A stretch of 64,000 bases of DNA from S5-327 sp965116015 (GCA_965116015.1 OZ220477.1:2232001-2296000); one strand, 5' to 3'. Shown: positions 52,385-61,783, numbered from the stretch's first letter. Notes: generated from the sequence alone by a model not told the origin. Numbers and translations: made by a program.

Positions 52385-53506
52385 TTGAGCCGTTCGACTG
52401 CCAAGAAAGCGCCCGCGGCGGGATCGGCCATCGCGCCGGCGCCCTCCTCTCCGCTCAACCAGCTCAATCAGCGGCGACAGGCGCTGCTCGAGATTATCGT
52501 CAGCGACTACATCGAAACCGCTGTGCCCGTCGCCTCCCAGCAGCTCGCCCGCCGCTACGAGCTGCGGATGAGCCCCGCCACGATCCGCAACGATATGGCG
52601 GAACTCGAGGAGATGGGCTATATCGCCCGGCCTCACCCCTCCGCAGGAGGCGTCCCCTCCGACCCGGGCTACCGCTTCTACGTCGACCGCGCCATTCCCC
52701 ATCCCAAGCTTCCGCGACGCTTCCAGGAGAGGGTGCGCGCCGCTATCGACCCCGACGAGGCCGATCCCGCCGCCTGGGCGCAGAGCGCAGCCCGCTTCCT
52801 CGCCAATGCGGTTCAGAACTTCGCCATCGCGACGACCGTGAGGCCGAACCTCGCGCGCGTGAAACAGGTGCAGCTCGTCCACCTCCACGATAGCGACGCG
52901 TTGCTCGTTATCGTGATGCAGGAGGCTCTCGTCCGCCAGCGGATGGTTCGGTTCGACAGCATCGTCGATCAGGGCACGCTTACGCTCGCCGCCAACCATA
53001 TCAATCACGAGATCGAGGGCAAGAGCGCGGCGGAGATCCGCGCTCTCCGGGACGGCGGCAAGCTCAGCGACCCCATCAGCGAGGCCGTCGCCGCCGAGAC
53101 TATCCGCGTGCTCTCCGACGCCGAACGCGACGAGACCCACGAGCGGTACACGAACGGCTTCAACCATATGCTCAACCAGCCGGAGTTCCAGTCCAGGCGG
53201 AGCGCGCAAGAAGCCGCCGAAGTCATCGACGACGACACGCTCTCCCGCGTGTTCGCGGCCCCCGCCGAGCCGACTGAAGTGCGGGTCGTCATCGGCGCGG
53301 AGAACCACGACGAGCGCCTGCGCCCGTTCAGCATCGTCTACGCCGCTTACGGCGCGGGGACGGGCGACGTGGGCGTCATCAGCGCGCTCGGACCAACGCG
53401 GATGGACTACGCCAGGGCCATCTCCGCCGTTCGCTACCTGGCCTCTTTCCTCTCCGAGTTGCTGCAGGCGCTCGAGCAGTCGCCCTCCCGCGCAGACTCG
53501 CTATGA
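52385..53506 (+). CDS. hrcA: Heat-inducible transcription repressor HrcA
   Basis: 373 residues, TTG start with AGGGAG 7 bases upstream. Winged helix at the N-terminus (SPATIRNDMAELEEMGYIARP, then PSAGGVPSDPGYRFYVD), followed by the GAF-like and insertion domains, and the C-terminal GPTRMDYARAISAVRYLA. Represses chaperone genes through CIRCE. The stop overlaps dnaJ. Confidence 0.95.
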   Translation: MSRSTAKKAPAAGSAIAPAPSSPLNQLNQRRQALLEIIVSDYIETAVPVASQQLARRYELRMSPATIRNDMAELEEMGYIARPHPSAGGVPSDPGYRFYVDRAIPHPKLPRRFQERVRAAIDPDEADPAAWAQSAARFLANAVQNFAIATTVRPNLARVKQVQLVHLHDSDALLVIVMQEALVRQRMVRFDSIVDQGTLTLAANHINHEIEGKSAAEIRALRDGGKLSDPISEAVAAETIRVLSDAERDETHERYTNGFNHMLNQPEFQSRRSAQEAAEVIDDDTLSRVFAAPAEPTEVRVVIGAENHDERLRPFSIVYAAYGAGTGDVGVISALGPTRMDYARAISAVRYLASFLSELLQALEQSPSRADSL

Positions 53507-54585
53507 CAACCAAACGCGACTACTACGACGTTCTCGATGTCGGCAAGGGCGCTTCCGAGGAGGACATCCGCAAGGCCTTCCGCAAGAAGGCTATGGAGTT
53601 CCATCCCGACCGGAACAAAGCCGACGACGCCTCCGACCGATTCAAGGAGGTCAACGAGGCGTACCAGGTGCTCAGCGACCCCCAGCGCCGCGGTCAGTAC
53701 GACCGCTTCGGCCACGACGGCGTCCGCTCCGGGCCGGGACAGAGCGCCGGCGGGTTCGACGGGTTCGAGTTCTTCGGCGGATTCGGCGACATATTCGAGT
53801 CGTTCTTCGGATCGAGCGCCGGCTCCCGCGCTCGCGTCCGCAAGGGACGCGACCTCAACGTCAACGTCGCCATCTCGCTGGAGGAGGCGGCCTCCGGCCT
53901 CAATCGCGAGATCGAGATCGACCGCGTCGAGAAGTGCCGCGCCTGCGACGGCTCGCGCTCCGCTCCCGGCTCCAGCCCCGAGACGTGCGCGAACTGCCAG
54001 GGGAAGGGCCGCGTTCGCCGCGCCCAGCGGGGCATCTTCGGCCAATTCGTAACAGAGGTTCCCTGCAGCGTGTGCCGCGGCACAGGCGAGGAGATCAAGA
54101 ACCCCTGCCCCGACTGCAAGGGAGCCGGACGCGAGCGCAACAGGCGGCGCATCGCGGTCGCTATCCCTGCGGGCGTATTCAACGGGGCTCAGCTCAACCT
54201 TCGCGGACAGGGAGACGCCGGAGAGATGGGCGGCCCCGCCGGCGACCTGTACGTGAGCATCCGCGTCAAGCGGCACGAACTGTTCGAGCGGCAGGAGAAC
54301 GACATCCTCCTCGTCCTCGCCGTCAACTTCCCGTCCGTCGCGCTCGGCGACGAGTTGGAGGTCCCCACCCTCGACGGCCCCGCGCCGCTCAAGATTCCCC
54401 CTGGCTCACAGTCTGGCGAGACGCTTCGGATGAAAGGCAGGGGAATGCCGCACCTCGGCCGCTCCGAGCGCAGGGGCGACCAGCTGGTTACCCTTCGCGT
54501 CAAGACGCCCACGAAACTCTCCAAACGCCAGCGCGACCTCCTCGAAAAGCTCCGCGACGAGCTCCGCCCCGCCGGCGATCCGTAG
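53503..54585 (+). CDS. dnaJ: Chaperone protein DnaJ
   Basis: 360 residues. J domain with His34-Pro35-Asp36, a Gly/Phe-rich linker (GGFDGFEFFGGFGDIF), four zinc-finger repeats (CRACDGS, CANCQGKG, CSVCRGTG, CPDCKGAG) and the two C-terminal substrate domains. The first repeat has Ser-Arg instead of the usual Gly-Xaa-Gly. grpE and dnaK are not adjacent. Confidence 0.95.
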   Translation: MTTKRDYYDVLDVGKGASEEDIRKAFRKKAMEFHPDRNKADDASDRFKEVNEAYQVLSDPQRRGQYDRFGHDGVRSGPGQSAGGFDGFEFFGGFGDIFESFFGSSAGSRARVRKGRDLNVNVAISLEEAASGLNREIEIDRVEKCRACDGSRSAPGSSPETCANCQGKGRVRRAQRGIFGQFVTEVPCSVCRGTGEEIKNPCPDCKGAGRERNRRRIAVAIPAGVFNGAQLNLRGQGDAGEMGGPAGDLYVSIRVKRHELFERQENDILLVLAVNFPSVALGDELEVPTLDGPAPLKIPPGSQSGETLRMKGRGMPHLGRSERRGDQLVTLRVKTPTKLSKRQRDLLEKLRDELRPAGDP

Positions 54586-54664
54586 CGGCTGTTCGTAGCG
54601 CAGCGCTCTGTTCGCGCGCTCTTGCGCGTAGGAAAGCGAACGCCAGCGCGCGCCAGGGCGCGAA

Positions 54665-54694
54665 TTGACAGCGGCGCCTTGTTCTCCCTATGGT
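54665..54694 (+). promoter_or_regulatory. Predicted promoter of the TctC-like lipoprotein gene
   Basis: TTGACA (54665-54670) and TATGGT (54689-54694), spacing 18, about 60 bases before the ATG, which also has AGGGAGC upstream. Confidence 0.65.
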
Positions 54695-54752
54695 TCCCGA
54701 AACCCCCGAATGGCGGGGCGCGCGTCCGCCACCGGAGCGAAGGGAGCAGCGT

Positions 54753-56075
54753 ATGAAGACTCGCGCCGCGCTGGCCGTACTAGCCTTGACGCTCGCAGCT
54801 TTGACCCTCGTCGCGTGCGGCAGCGACGCGCCCACGCCTACCCCAACACCCCCGCCCGCCCCCACGGCGACCCCCATTCCCCAGCCGACGGCGACGCCCA
54901 CGCCCGCGCCGCCCGGCGTTACTCCCGATCCCACCCCGACGCCTGTCCCCGGAGCGACAGCGGCGCCTCAGCCGACTCCCACCGCTACGCCCACCCCGAT
55001 GGCGATGGAAGAGCCCTCTCCATCATCGCCCGAACTCGATCTCGAAGACTACTTCCGCAACGAGAACATCACCGTCGTAGTCGGGTTCTCGCCCGGAGGC
55101 GGCTACGACACCTTCGCGCGGCTCTTCGCCCGCTACGCCGCCGACCGCATCCCCGGCAACCCCCGGTTCATCGTGCAGAACCTCCCGGGAGCCGGCGGCG
55201 AACGCGCGCTCGTCGAGGTGATGGGCAACGCCGATCCCGACGGCCTCACGATGGTCGTCGCGCATCCGAGATTCTTCAAGCGCGAGCTCCTCGGCGACGA
55301 CGTTCCCTACTTCGACCTCGCCACGGCGGTTCTCCTCGGCACTCCGAGCGCCGCGGCGACCGCCGGCGCGAACTATATGAAGAAGAGCCGGCTCGACGAG
55401 TACGGCGTTCCGCATACGTGGGAGGGCGCCCTGCAACTCGCCGAGATGCGCGGCAGTCCGCTCACCGACGGCGGCACGGCCCCCGGCGACAGCGGCGGGC
55501 TCGCCACCGCCTTCATCGAGGCGCTAGGCGGCAACACCAAGATGGTGTTCGGCTACGGCGGCAGCGCCGAGATTGACGCCGCCTTTGATCGCGGCGAGCT
55601 CGATATGGGCGGCGGCGCGAAGGAGAAAGCCCTCTCGCTGTACCCCAACTGGATCGAGAATCAGGAGATCGTCCCCCTCTTCCGCTACGGCGCCGACCCG
55701 GCGGACGACCCGGAGTGGGTCGACTACGTAACGAATATGCTGGGCGAGGAGATTCCCCCTCACCTCTTCGACGTCTTCGAGACCACCCCTGGGCAGCAGG
55801 CGATCTTCAAGCTCACCGAGACGGTGAACGACGAGCTCAGCCGCGTCTTCACGATGCCGGCGGGCGTTCCCCACGACCTCGTCGCCTTCTGGCGCACGGT
55901 GTTCAGGGAGACAGTCGAGGATCCGGCGTTCGTTCAGGCCGCGGAGCTGCTTGGGCGTCCCGTGCAGTACGGCAGCCCCGAATCGATGATAGAGAGCCTC
56001 GACGCTGGCCGCGAGGGTCTTCGCGACCCCGAACTTCGCGCGCTGTTCGCGACGATCGCCGGCGCCGCCGAGTAG
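54753..56075 (+). CDS. TctC/Bug-like tripartite tricarboxylate transporter binding lipoprotein
   Basis: 440 residues. Signal peptide with lipobox LTLVAC, then GSDAPTPTPTPPPAPTATP, a 70-residue Pro/Thr linker. The binding domain starts near residue 105: ITVVVGFSPGGGYDTFARL (the phosphate-loop-like region of Bug proteins) and NLPGAGGERALVEVM. Captures a carboxylate outside the cell. No TctA or TctB membrane subunit is in the window, so its transporter partner is elsewhere or it acts as a sensor. Confidence 0.85.
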   Translation: MKTRAALAVLALTLAALTLVACGSDAPTPTPTPPPAPTATPIPQPTATPTPAPPGVTPDPTPTPVPGATAAPQPTPTATPTPMAMEEPSPSSPELDLEDYFRNENITVVVGFSPGGGYDTFARLFARYAADRIPGNPRFIVQNLPGAGGERALVEVMGNADPDGLTMVVAHPRFFKRELLGDDVPYFDLATAVLLGTPSAAATAGANYMKKSRLDEYGVPHTWEGALQLAEMRGSPLTDGGTAPGDSGGLATAFIEALGGNTKMVFGYGGSAEIDAAFDRGELDMGGGAKEKALSLYPNWIENQEIVPLFRYGADPADDPEWVDYVTNMLGEEIPPHLFDVFETTPGQQAIFKLTETVNDELSRVFTMPAGVPHDLVAFWRTVFRETVEDPAFVQAAELLGRPVQYGSPESMIESLDAGREGLRDPELRALFATIAGAAE

Positions 56076-56097
56076 CCCGGCTTCGCACGGCGCAGCG

Positions 56098-56140
56098 AGC
56101 GGGCGCGCCAGATGCGCCAATTGCCGGCGCGCCCGCTTCT
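56098..56140 (+). terminator. Terminator-like hairpin after the TctC-like gene
   Basis: A 12-bp perfect stem, AGCGGGCGCGCC (56098-56109) with GGCGCGCCCGCT (56126-56137), 16-base loop, followed by TCTCGTC. Stable, but with only a short T-poor tail. Lies 22 bases after the stop codon. Confidence 0.55.
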
Positions 56141-56234
56141 CGTCATCCTCCGCTGGAGCGACAACGCCGCGCCGCTAGCGTAGTAGCATAGCTGCCGCCG
56201 GCGCCGAACCTAACCTGCGAGGCAGTGTCTCCCT

Positions 56235-57194
56235 ATGCCTGGTCCCCTTTGGCTCGAACTGAAGATCGAAGTTCCGTTCGAGTTCGTTGAACCGGTGGCC
56301 GAGCTGTTCCGGCGCTACGGGAACGGAGGCGTCGCCATCGAGGAAGCCGGCGGGTGGAACCCGGACGAGGGCGAATCGCCCCCCGAACGGCAAAGCGCCG
56401 TCATCCGCGCCTATATGCCGCAGACTCCGGCCTATCGCAGCAACCGCGAGATGGTGCACATCGGGATCCAGCTCGTCGCCAAGCTCGCCGACATCGGCGA
56501 GTTGGAAGAGCGCGAGATCGCCGAGCGCGAGTGGGAGGACGCGTGGAAGGCGCACTTCACTCCCCTCCGCGTCGGCAAGCGCCTGCTCGTTCAGCCTCCG
56601 TGGCTCCGCGAGGAGGCCGCCCCGGGCGACATCGTCATCGAGATCGACCCGGGGCTTGCGTTCGGCACCGGTCATCACCCCACGACGCGCCGCGCCCTGG
56701 AGAGTACGGAGCGCCTCGTTGCGCCTGGCGCCTCGGTTCTCGACGTAGGCTCCGGCTCAGGCGTTCTGAGCATCGCCGCCGCCAAGCTGGGCGCCGGCAG
56801 GGTCGTCGGCGTGGAGATCGACCGCGTCGCGCTCAAGGCGGGGCGCGTCAACCTGCGCTCGAATAGAGTGTCGGGACGCGTCCGTTTCTACGCGGGCTCG
56901 CTTCCCAACGAGCATGTCCCGCCGGGCTGGGCGGATCTCGTGCTGGCGAACATCAACTCCGTCGCGCTGGCCAACCTGGCGCCGGAGCTGCGCCGCGCGA
57001 TGAAAGCGGACGCCCGCCTGGTGGCGGCGGGCATCCTGCAAGAGCGGCGCCAGCAGGTAGTCGACGCTTTCGAGGCGGCGGGGCTGACATTCCTCGAAGA
57101 GCGCCGCGACGAGGACTGGGTGTCGTTCGTCTGCGCGGCTGCTCCCTCTCTCCCGTCTCTCCATTCCGGCGCGGCGGAAGGCCGGGCGGAGTAA
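56235..57194 (+). CDS. prmA: Ribosomal protein L11 methyltransferase
   Basis: 319 residues. N-terminal L11-recognition part (LELKIEVPFEFVEPVAELF), then EIDPGLAFGTGHHPTTR and the SAM-binding VLDVGSGSGVLSIAAAKLG, and LVLANINSVALANLAPEL as motif IV. prmA next to dnaJ is a common bacterial arrangement, here interrupted by the TctC-like gene. Confidence 0.93.
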   Translation: MPGPLWLELKIEVPFEFVEPVAELFRRYGNGGVAIEEAGGWNPDEGESPPERQSAVIRAYMPQTPAYRSNREMVHIGIQLVAKLADIGELEEREIAEREWEDAWKAHFTPLRVGKRLLVQPPWLREEAAPGDIVIEIDPGLAFGTGHHPTTRRALESTERLVAPGASVLDVGSGSGVLSIAAAKLGAGRVVGVEIDRVALKAGRVNLRSNRVSGRVRFYAGSLPNEHVPPGWADLVLANINSVALANLAPELRRAMKADARLVAAGILQERRQQVVDAFEAAGLTFLEERRDEDWVSFVCAAAPSLPSLHSGAAEGRAE

Positions 57195-57347
57195 ACGGCG
57201 GATGAGCCGCAGCGCCACGGAGAGAAAAGGAGAGAGCGGCGCGCGAGGGGGCGCTCGCGAGGGAGCAGAGGAAGCGGGCGCTCGTTATACTCTTGCCGGC
57301 GCCTTTGCGCAGGGGAGCCTCTGCCCGCGCGCTGGCCGTGAGGTGAG

Positions 57348-58328
57348 ATGAGCGTCGTTTATGTGGCGGGAGAAGCTCCGGGAGCGGGCGCCACCGCGGT
57401 GGCGGCAGGGCTGGCGGAGGCGTGGCGCTCCGCGGGAAAGCGCGTTTCGCTGGCGAAACCGCTCGCAGAGCCCGGCGACCCCGATTGCGCATTCTTCGCG
57501 GAGCTTGGCGGTTCGGATAGCGCGGCTCCCGCTATGGACGGCGACGACAGCCTCCGCGCGCCGCAGGCCGCGCGGATCGTGCGGGAGCTCGCCGAGTCTG
57601 CTGACGTAGTGATTATCGAGGGCCCGCCGCTGGAGAGCGCCGCGGCGCCGGCTCTCGCCGACAGTTGCGACGCGCAAGTGGTGGGCGTCGCGCGCTACGG
57701 ACGGCCGCTCGGCGCCGGGAGCGTGGGAGCGTGGCGCGCAGCGTTCGGCGATCGGCTCGCGGGACTGCTCGTCAACAAGCGGACGCGCTACGCGGAACAC
57801 GACGCCAGGGAGCGGCTGCTGCCGGAGATCGCGGGCGCGGGCGTCGCGGCGTTCGGCGCGCTGCCGGAGGACAGGCTGCTGCTGGCGCCAACCGTGCAGC
57901 AGGTCGTGGACTGCATCGGCGGCGTGTACTTCACCGCCCCGGACGGAAGCTCCGCGCTCATCGAGAACATCCTGATCGGCGGCCTCATCGCCGAGTGGGG
58001 CGGCAACTACTTCGGACGCTTGCCGAATCAGGCCGTCATCGTTCGCGGCGGACGCATCGACATCCAGATGTCGGCGCTGAACTTTCCGCTGAATGCGCTG
58101 GCGCTCACCGGCTGCGACGCCCCCTCGCAGTACGTCCGCCAGCGCGCCGACGAACTCGACGCGCCGCTGATCGTCGTGAAGCAGGACACCCACGAAACTG
58201 CGGCTGCGCTCGAACGGCTGAACGGCAAAGCGGACGCGCGCCATCCCGAGAAAGCGCGCCGCGCCGCGGAGCTGCTCGCCGCTCACGCCGACCTAACAGC
58301 GCTGAGCGCGGCTGTCGGCGCAGCGTAG
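57348..58328 (+). CDS. Pta N-terminal-like / DRTGG domain protein
   Basis: 326 residues. N-terminal P-loop-like domain (VVYVAGEAPGAGATAVAAGL) without the usual Lys, which is also lacking in the N-terminal region of phosphotransacetylase. The DRTGG domain starts with LPEDRLLLAPTVQQVVDCIGG. No acetyltransferase domain is present, so it is not a Pta enzyme; such proteins are thought to be ligand-sensing regulators. A TATACT box at 57286-57291 may be its -10. Confidence 0.75.
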   Translation: MSVVYVAGEAPGAGATAVAAGLAEAWRSAGKRVSLAKPLAEPGDPDCAFFAELGGSDSAAPAMDGDDSLRAPQAARIVRELAESADVVIIEGPPLESAAAPALADSCDAQVVGVARYGRPLGAGSVGAWRAAFGDRLAGLLVNKRTRYAEHDARERLLPEIAGAGVAAFGALPEDRLLLAPTVQQVVDCIGGVYFTAPDGSSALIENILIGGLIAEWGGNYFGRLPNQAVIVRGGRIDIQMSALNFPLNALALTGCDAPSQYVRQRADELDAPLIVVKQDTHETAAALERLNGKADARHPEKARRAAELLAAHADLTALSAAVGAA

Positions 58329-58376
58329 CGAGGACGACAAGAGGACGAGAAGACGGAGAGGACGAGGAGGGGAGCG

Positions 58377-59063
58377 ATGCCGCTCATTGCAATCACGGCC
58401 AGCCGGGAGCGCCACGCCGCGCCGTACGCCGACTCCGTGCGCTCGCGCGGCGGCGACGCGCGCATCCTCACCCCGGAGAACTACGCCTCGCTCGAAGACG
58501 CCCTCGCTGGAGTCTCCGGCCTGATGCTCACCGGCGGGGTCGATGTCGATCCCGCGATGTACGGAGAGACGCTCAACGGCGCCCTTTCGCCGAGTCCTGA
58601 GCGCGATGCGATGGAGTCCGAACTGCTGCGATGCGCCCTGGAGCGCGATATGCCCACGTTCGGCATCTGCCGGGGAATGCAAGTCATCAACGTGGCGCTG
58701 GGCGGCGCGCTGATTCAGGACCTGCCAGGGCACTGCCTGGAGGACGAGCGCAAGCAGCATCCCGTCTACGTGTCGCCGGGGAGCCGGCTTGCCGCGATTA
58801 TCGGCCCCGGCGCGAACTACCGCGCCAACAGCAGACACCACCAGGGACTGAAAGAGGCGCAGCGCGCTCCCGGTCTGCGCGCCTGCGCCTACAGCCCGGA
58901 CGACGGCGTCATCGAGGCTGTGGAGAGCCCGGAGCATCCGTGGCTCATCGGCGTGCAGTTTCACCCGGAGAACGAGAGCGAAGTGTCGAAAGGCTTCCTC
59001 AAGCTGTTCGACTGGCAGATAGGCTGGGCCGAGCGGTACGAATCGGGAGAGATGCCTGTATGA
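58377..59063 (+). CDS. Class I glutamine-amidotransferase-like hydrolase (gamma-Glu-GABA hydrolase family, C26)
   Basis: 228 residues. LMLTGGVDVDPAMYGE, nucleophile elbow GICRGMQVINVALGG, and GVQFHPENESE with the His-x-Glu of the triad. Free-standing family members cleave gamma-glutamyl amides (PuuD-like). No putrescine genes are nearby, so the substrate is open. It is preceded by a purine-rich GAGGACGA-type tract, 58330-58372, that also supplies the ribosome-binding site. Confidence 0.85.
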   Translation: MPLIAITASRERHAAPYADSVRSRGGDARILTPENYASLEDALAGVSGLMLTGGVDVDPAMYGETLNGALSPSPERDAMESELLRCALERDMPTFGICRGMQVINVALGGALIQDLPGHCLEDERKQHPVYVSPGSRLAAIIGPGANYRANSRHHQGLKEAQRAPGLRACAYSPDDGVIEAVESPEHPWLIGVQFHPENESEVSKGFLKLFDWQIGWAERYESGEMPV

Positions 59064-59632
59064 ACCGCCAGCCCCCGCCTCAGCAGACCGACGCTGCGGG
59101 CGAATGCCGCCACCTGTACCTGATGCGGGACGCCGTATGCGTGCACTGCGGAATGCAGTTCAGGCTCGCCTGGCAGTCCCCGCAGAGAGACCTGCTGCGT
59201 CCCACGACGCGGAACCTGCTCATCGCCGTCGCCGGCATGGCGTTGCTTGTCGTAACGCAGATATTCGGCGTGGCCGTAGGGGGCTTGACGCTGTCGTCGC
59301 TTTTCCTTGTTGTAGCGGCGCTCTTCTTCACCCGCGCTGCGCTTGGCGGATGGGAGCTGTACATCAGGCACGGATTTGTGCCGGGGAGGCTGGGCCCCAT
59401 CTACCCCCGGAGCGCGTGGAACCCGCTCCCCCCCAAGCGATACCTCACATCGCTGGGCAGGGTGCGGTTCCCCATCGACCTTTCGACATACCAGCAGTTC
59501 AAAGAGGGCGACACCCTCCTGATCGAGCACCTGCGCTGGTCGCGTCTGCCGGTCGCCATCTACAAGGGCTACCCGGATAGCTCGTCCCTCGAGCGCGGCA
59601 AACGCGCGGAAAAGGAGCTAACCCCGCCATGA
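59060..59632 (+). CDS. Unknown membrane protein with N-terminal zinc-ribbon-like cysteines
   Basis: 190 residues. Not recognised. Cys16, His18, Cys27 and Cys30 could bind a metal. Two hydrophobic helices span residues 47-90, followed by a soluble C-terminal region of about 100 residues. It overlaps the preceding stop (ATGA), and its own stop overlaps the methyltransferase start. Codon use is like the host genes, so it marks the left border of the accessory cassette. Confidence 0.7.
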   Translation: MNRQPPPQQTDAAGECRHLYLMRDAVCVHCGMQFRLAWQSPQRDLLRPTTRNLLIAVAGMALLVVTQIFGVAVGGLTLSSLFLVVAALFFTRAALGGWELYIRHGFVPGRLGPIYPRSAWNPLPPKRYLTSLGRVRFPIDLSTYQQFKEGDTLLIEHLRWSRLPVAIYKGYPDSSSLERGKRAEKELTPP

Positions 59633-60579
59633 GCGACAAGCGGCGGAACGGGGGAAGTAGGGCGCGAGTCGATGAAGCGTATTCGACGGAGCTCGGAACC
59701 ATGCTTATCGGGATGGCTGAGGATATCCTCGATCATCCGGATATGGAAAGGTATGCTGCATCAGCTCAGCTTATCTTCACTTCACCGCCGTTCCCCCTTA
59801 ACAGGAAGAAAGCCTACAAAAATCTGGTAGGTAACGAGTATCTCGAATGGTTGGCTCGCTTTGCTTCACTATTCAAGAGATACTTGACTCCCGATGGGTC
59901 TATTGTCATAGAGCTTGGGAATGCATGGGAACCCGGGAAACCTGTGATGTCGACACTGGCATTGAAAGCGCTTCTCAATTTCCTTGAGCAGGGCGGCCTG
60001 CACCTGTGCCAGCAGTTCGTATGCTCGAATCCTGCGCGATTACCCTCTCCAACCCAATGGGTGAACGTTGAACGGATTCGTGTTAAAGACGCGTTTACCC
60101 ATGTTTGGTGGATGGCCGCTACCGAGCGACCAAAAGCCAATAACCGAAACGTTCTGAATGCCTACAGCCCTGATATGCAGAAACTTCTGAAAGCGCAGAA
60201 ATACAATGCAGGTCGCCGCCCATCCGAACACGCTATAGGAAGCACGTCCTTTCTCAAAGACAATGGAGGTTCGATTCCTTCGAACGTAATTCCTCTATCG
60301 AATACAAACTCAAGCGATTCGTACCAACGATACTGCCGAATGCAGAGCATTTCCCCGCATCCCGCAAGAATGCCTTCCAAGCTAGCGGAATTTTTCATCA
60401 ATTTTCTGACTGAGCCTGGAGACTTGGTGATTGATCCGTTCGCAGGAAGTAACGTCACTGGCGCTGCTGCAGAGTCTCTAGGGCGGAAATGGATATCGAT
60501 TGAATCCAAAAGAGAGTACGCTAATGCATCCAAGAGCCGATTTTTTCAGGCAGGGGAAGTGTTGAGTGAATTCAACTAA
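59629..60579 (+). CDS. Beta-class DNA methyltransferase of the MORC-like cassette
   Basis: 316 residues. Catalytic motif IV IFTSPPFPLNR (residues 50-59) comes first and SAM motif I VIDPFAGSNVTGAAA (Asp269-Pro-Phe) near the C-terminus, which is the beta-class order; TSPPF fits N4-cytosine or N6-adenine methylation. ATG 59629 overlaps the upstream stop, but from about 59740 base composition becomes clearly AT-richer with more AAA, AAT and ATT codons. The helicase gene overlaps its last 14 bases. Expected role: self-protection methylation for the cassette. Confidence 0.88.
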   Translation: MSDKRRNGGSRARVDEAYSTELGTMLIGMAEDILDHPDMERYAASAQLIFTSPPFPLNRKKAYKNLVGNEYLEWLARFASLFKRYLTPDGSIVIELGNAWEPGKPVMSTLALKALLNFLEQGGLHLCQQFVCSNPARLPSPTQWVNVERIRVKDAFTHVWWMAATERPKANNRNVLNAYSPDMQKLLKAQKYNAGRRPSEHAIGSTSFLKDNGGSIPSNVIPLSNTNSSDSYQRYCRMQSISPHPARMPSKLAEFFINFLTEPGDLVIDPFAGSNVTGAAAESLGRKWISIESKREYANASKSRFFQAGEVLSEFN

Positions 60580-61783
60580 GCCCTGGACTCTGTCTCATTC
60601 CCCTAGACGATGGCAAATGGAGGCCTTGGATGCCTGGACAGAGGGACTTCGGGGAATCGCTGCTGTCGTGACGGGTGCAGGCAAGACGATGTTCGCCCAG
60701 ATGTGCATGCTTCGCTTCCGGCATCTACACCCGAACGGGAGATTCCTTATCATTGTTCCTACTTTGGCGCTTCTTGACCAGTGGTATGTTAGCTTGCGTG
60801 AAGACTTGGGCGTATCTCAGGGCTGTATTGCGACATACTCAGGAGAAAGTCGGCCTGCCGAGGCGGCAACCATCAACCTTATGGTCGCTAATACAGCGCG
60901 GACATACGCCCCTCGCCTTGCGAGAGATCACTCCACGATGCTCATCGTTGACGAGTGCCATCGAGTAAGCAGCCCGGCCAATTCTTCAGCGCTGCAAGGA
61001 CTCTATGCAGCATCATTAGGTATATCTGCGACGCCGGAACGTCAGTATGACGATATGTTCGAAAAAATCCTAGTTCCAGCTCTCGGACCGATTATCTATC
61101 GATACGACTACGAGACTGCACTGTCCGATGGAGTAATTGTACCGTTCGAACTGGTCAACATAGAAAGCAAAATGTCCGCAGAAGAACAAGCGCAGTACGA
61201 TACTGCAAGCCGTGACATAGCCCGTGCTTTCCGCCAATTAGAGGAAGGTGCGATATCCAAGCAAGCGATTGCTGTGAAACTCCGGAGACGAGCTAGAATA
61301 TCGATGATGTCGTCTTGCCGGATTCCGATTGCGATCCGCTTAGTGGAAGATAACCGCCACGACAGGACTTTAATCTTTCATGAGAGTATTCAATGGGCGC
61401 GGACCATTCAAGAAATTCTGACTGCAAGAGGTGTGAATGCAGCACTTTACCACTCTCGTATTAGCCCAGAACTGCGTCGCGATAATCTGCGCTTATACCG
61501 GAGAGGCGTATTCGATGTGCTCGTCACCTGTCGCGCGTTGGACGAAGGAATCAATGTCCCTGAAACGACAATAGCCATCATTGTGTCGTCCACCGCGAGC
61601 TATCGACAGCGGATTCAGCGCTTGGGACGTGTGCTTAGACCCGCGCATGGGAAGAACCAGGCAACTGTGTATACTATATATGCGACTCGAGAAGAAGCTC
61701 GGCGACTGCTCGAAGAAACAAGAGGATTTAACGAGACAGTATCCACGAAGTGGATGCGCTCGACATACCGAGGGCAATCTTGA
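60566..61783 (+). CDS. SF2 (DEAH-like) helicase of the MORC-like cassette
   Basis: 405 residues from GTG 60566 (AGGGGAAG upstream). Helicase motifs in order: Q-like SPRRWQMEALDAW, Walker A GAGKT (37-41), Ia IIVPTLALLDQW, II DECHR (129-133), III SATPER, V VTCRALDEGINVPET and VI QRIQRLGRVLRP (about 348-359). There is little sequence beyond the two RecA domains, so it lacks an attached nuclease and presumably works with separate partners, like the motor part of restriction systems. The next gene starts in its stop codon. Confidence 0.9.
   Translation: MNSTKPWTLSHSPRRWQMEALDAWTEGLRGIAAVVTGAGKTMFAQMCMLRFRHLHPNGRFLIIVPTLALLDQWYVSLREDLGVSQGCIATYSGESRPAEAATINLMVANTARTYAPRLARDHSTMLIVDECHRVSSPANSSALQGLYAASLGISATPERQYDDMFEKILVPALGPIIYRYDYETALSDGVIVPFELVNIESKMSAEEQAQYDTASRDIARAFRQLEEGAISKQAIAVKLRRRARISMMSSCRIPIAIRLVEDNRHDRTLIFHESIQWARTIQEILTARGVNAALYHSRISPELRRDNLRLYRRGVFDVLVTCRALDEGINVPETTIAIIVSSTASYRQRIQRLGRVLRPAHGKNQATVYTIYATREEARRLLEETRGFNETVSTKWMRSTYRGQS

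Noticed and set aside
52364..52400. CIRCE operator at hrcA
   Set aside because: Only one half-site-like sequence (TTAGCGCTT) is present; the inverted partner at 9-base spacing is missing.
57348..57400. Missing P-loop Lys in the DRTGG protein as evidence of a broken ATPase
   Set aside because: The related N-terminal domain of phosphotransacetylase also lacks this Lys, so it is a family trait rather than decay.
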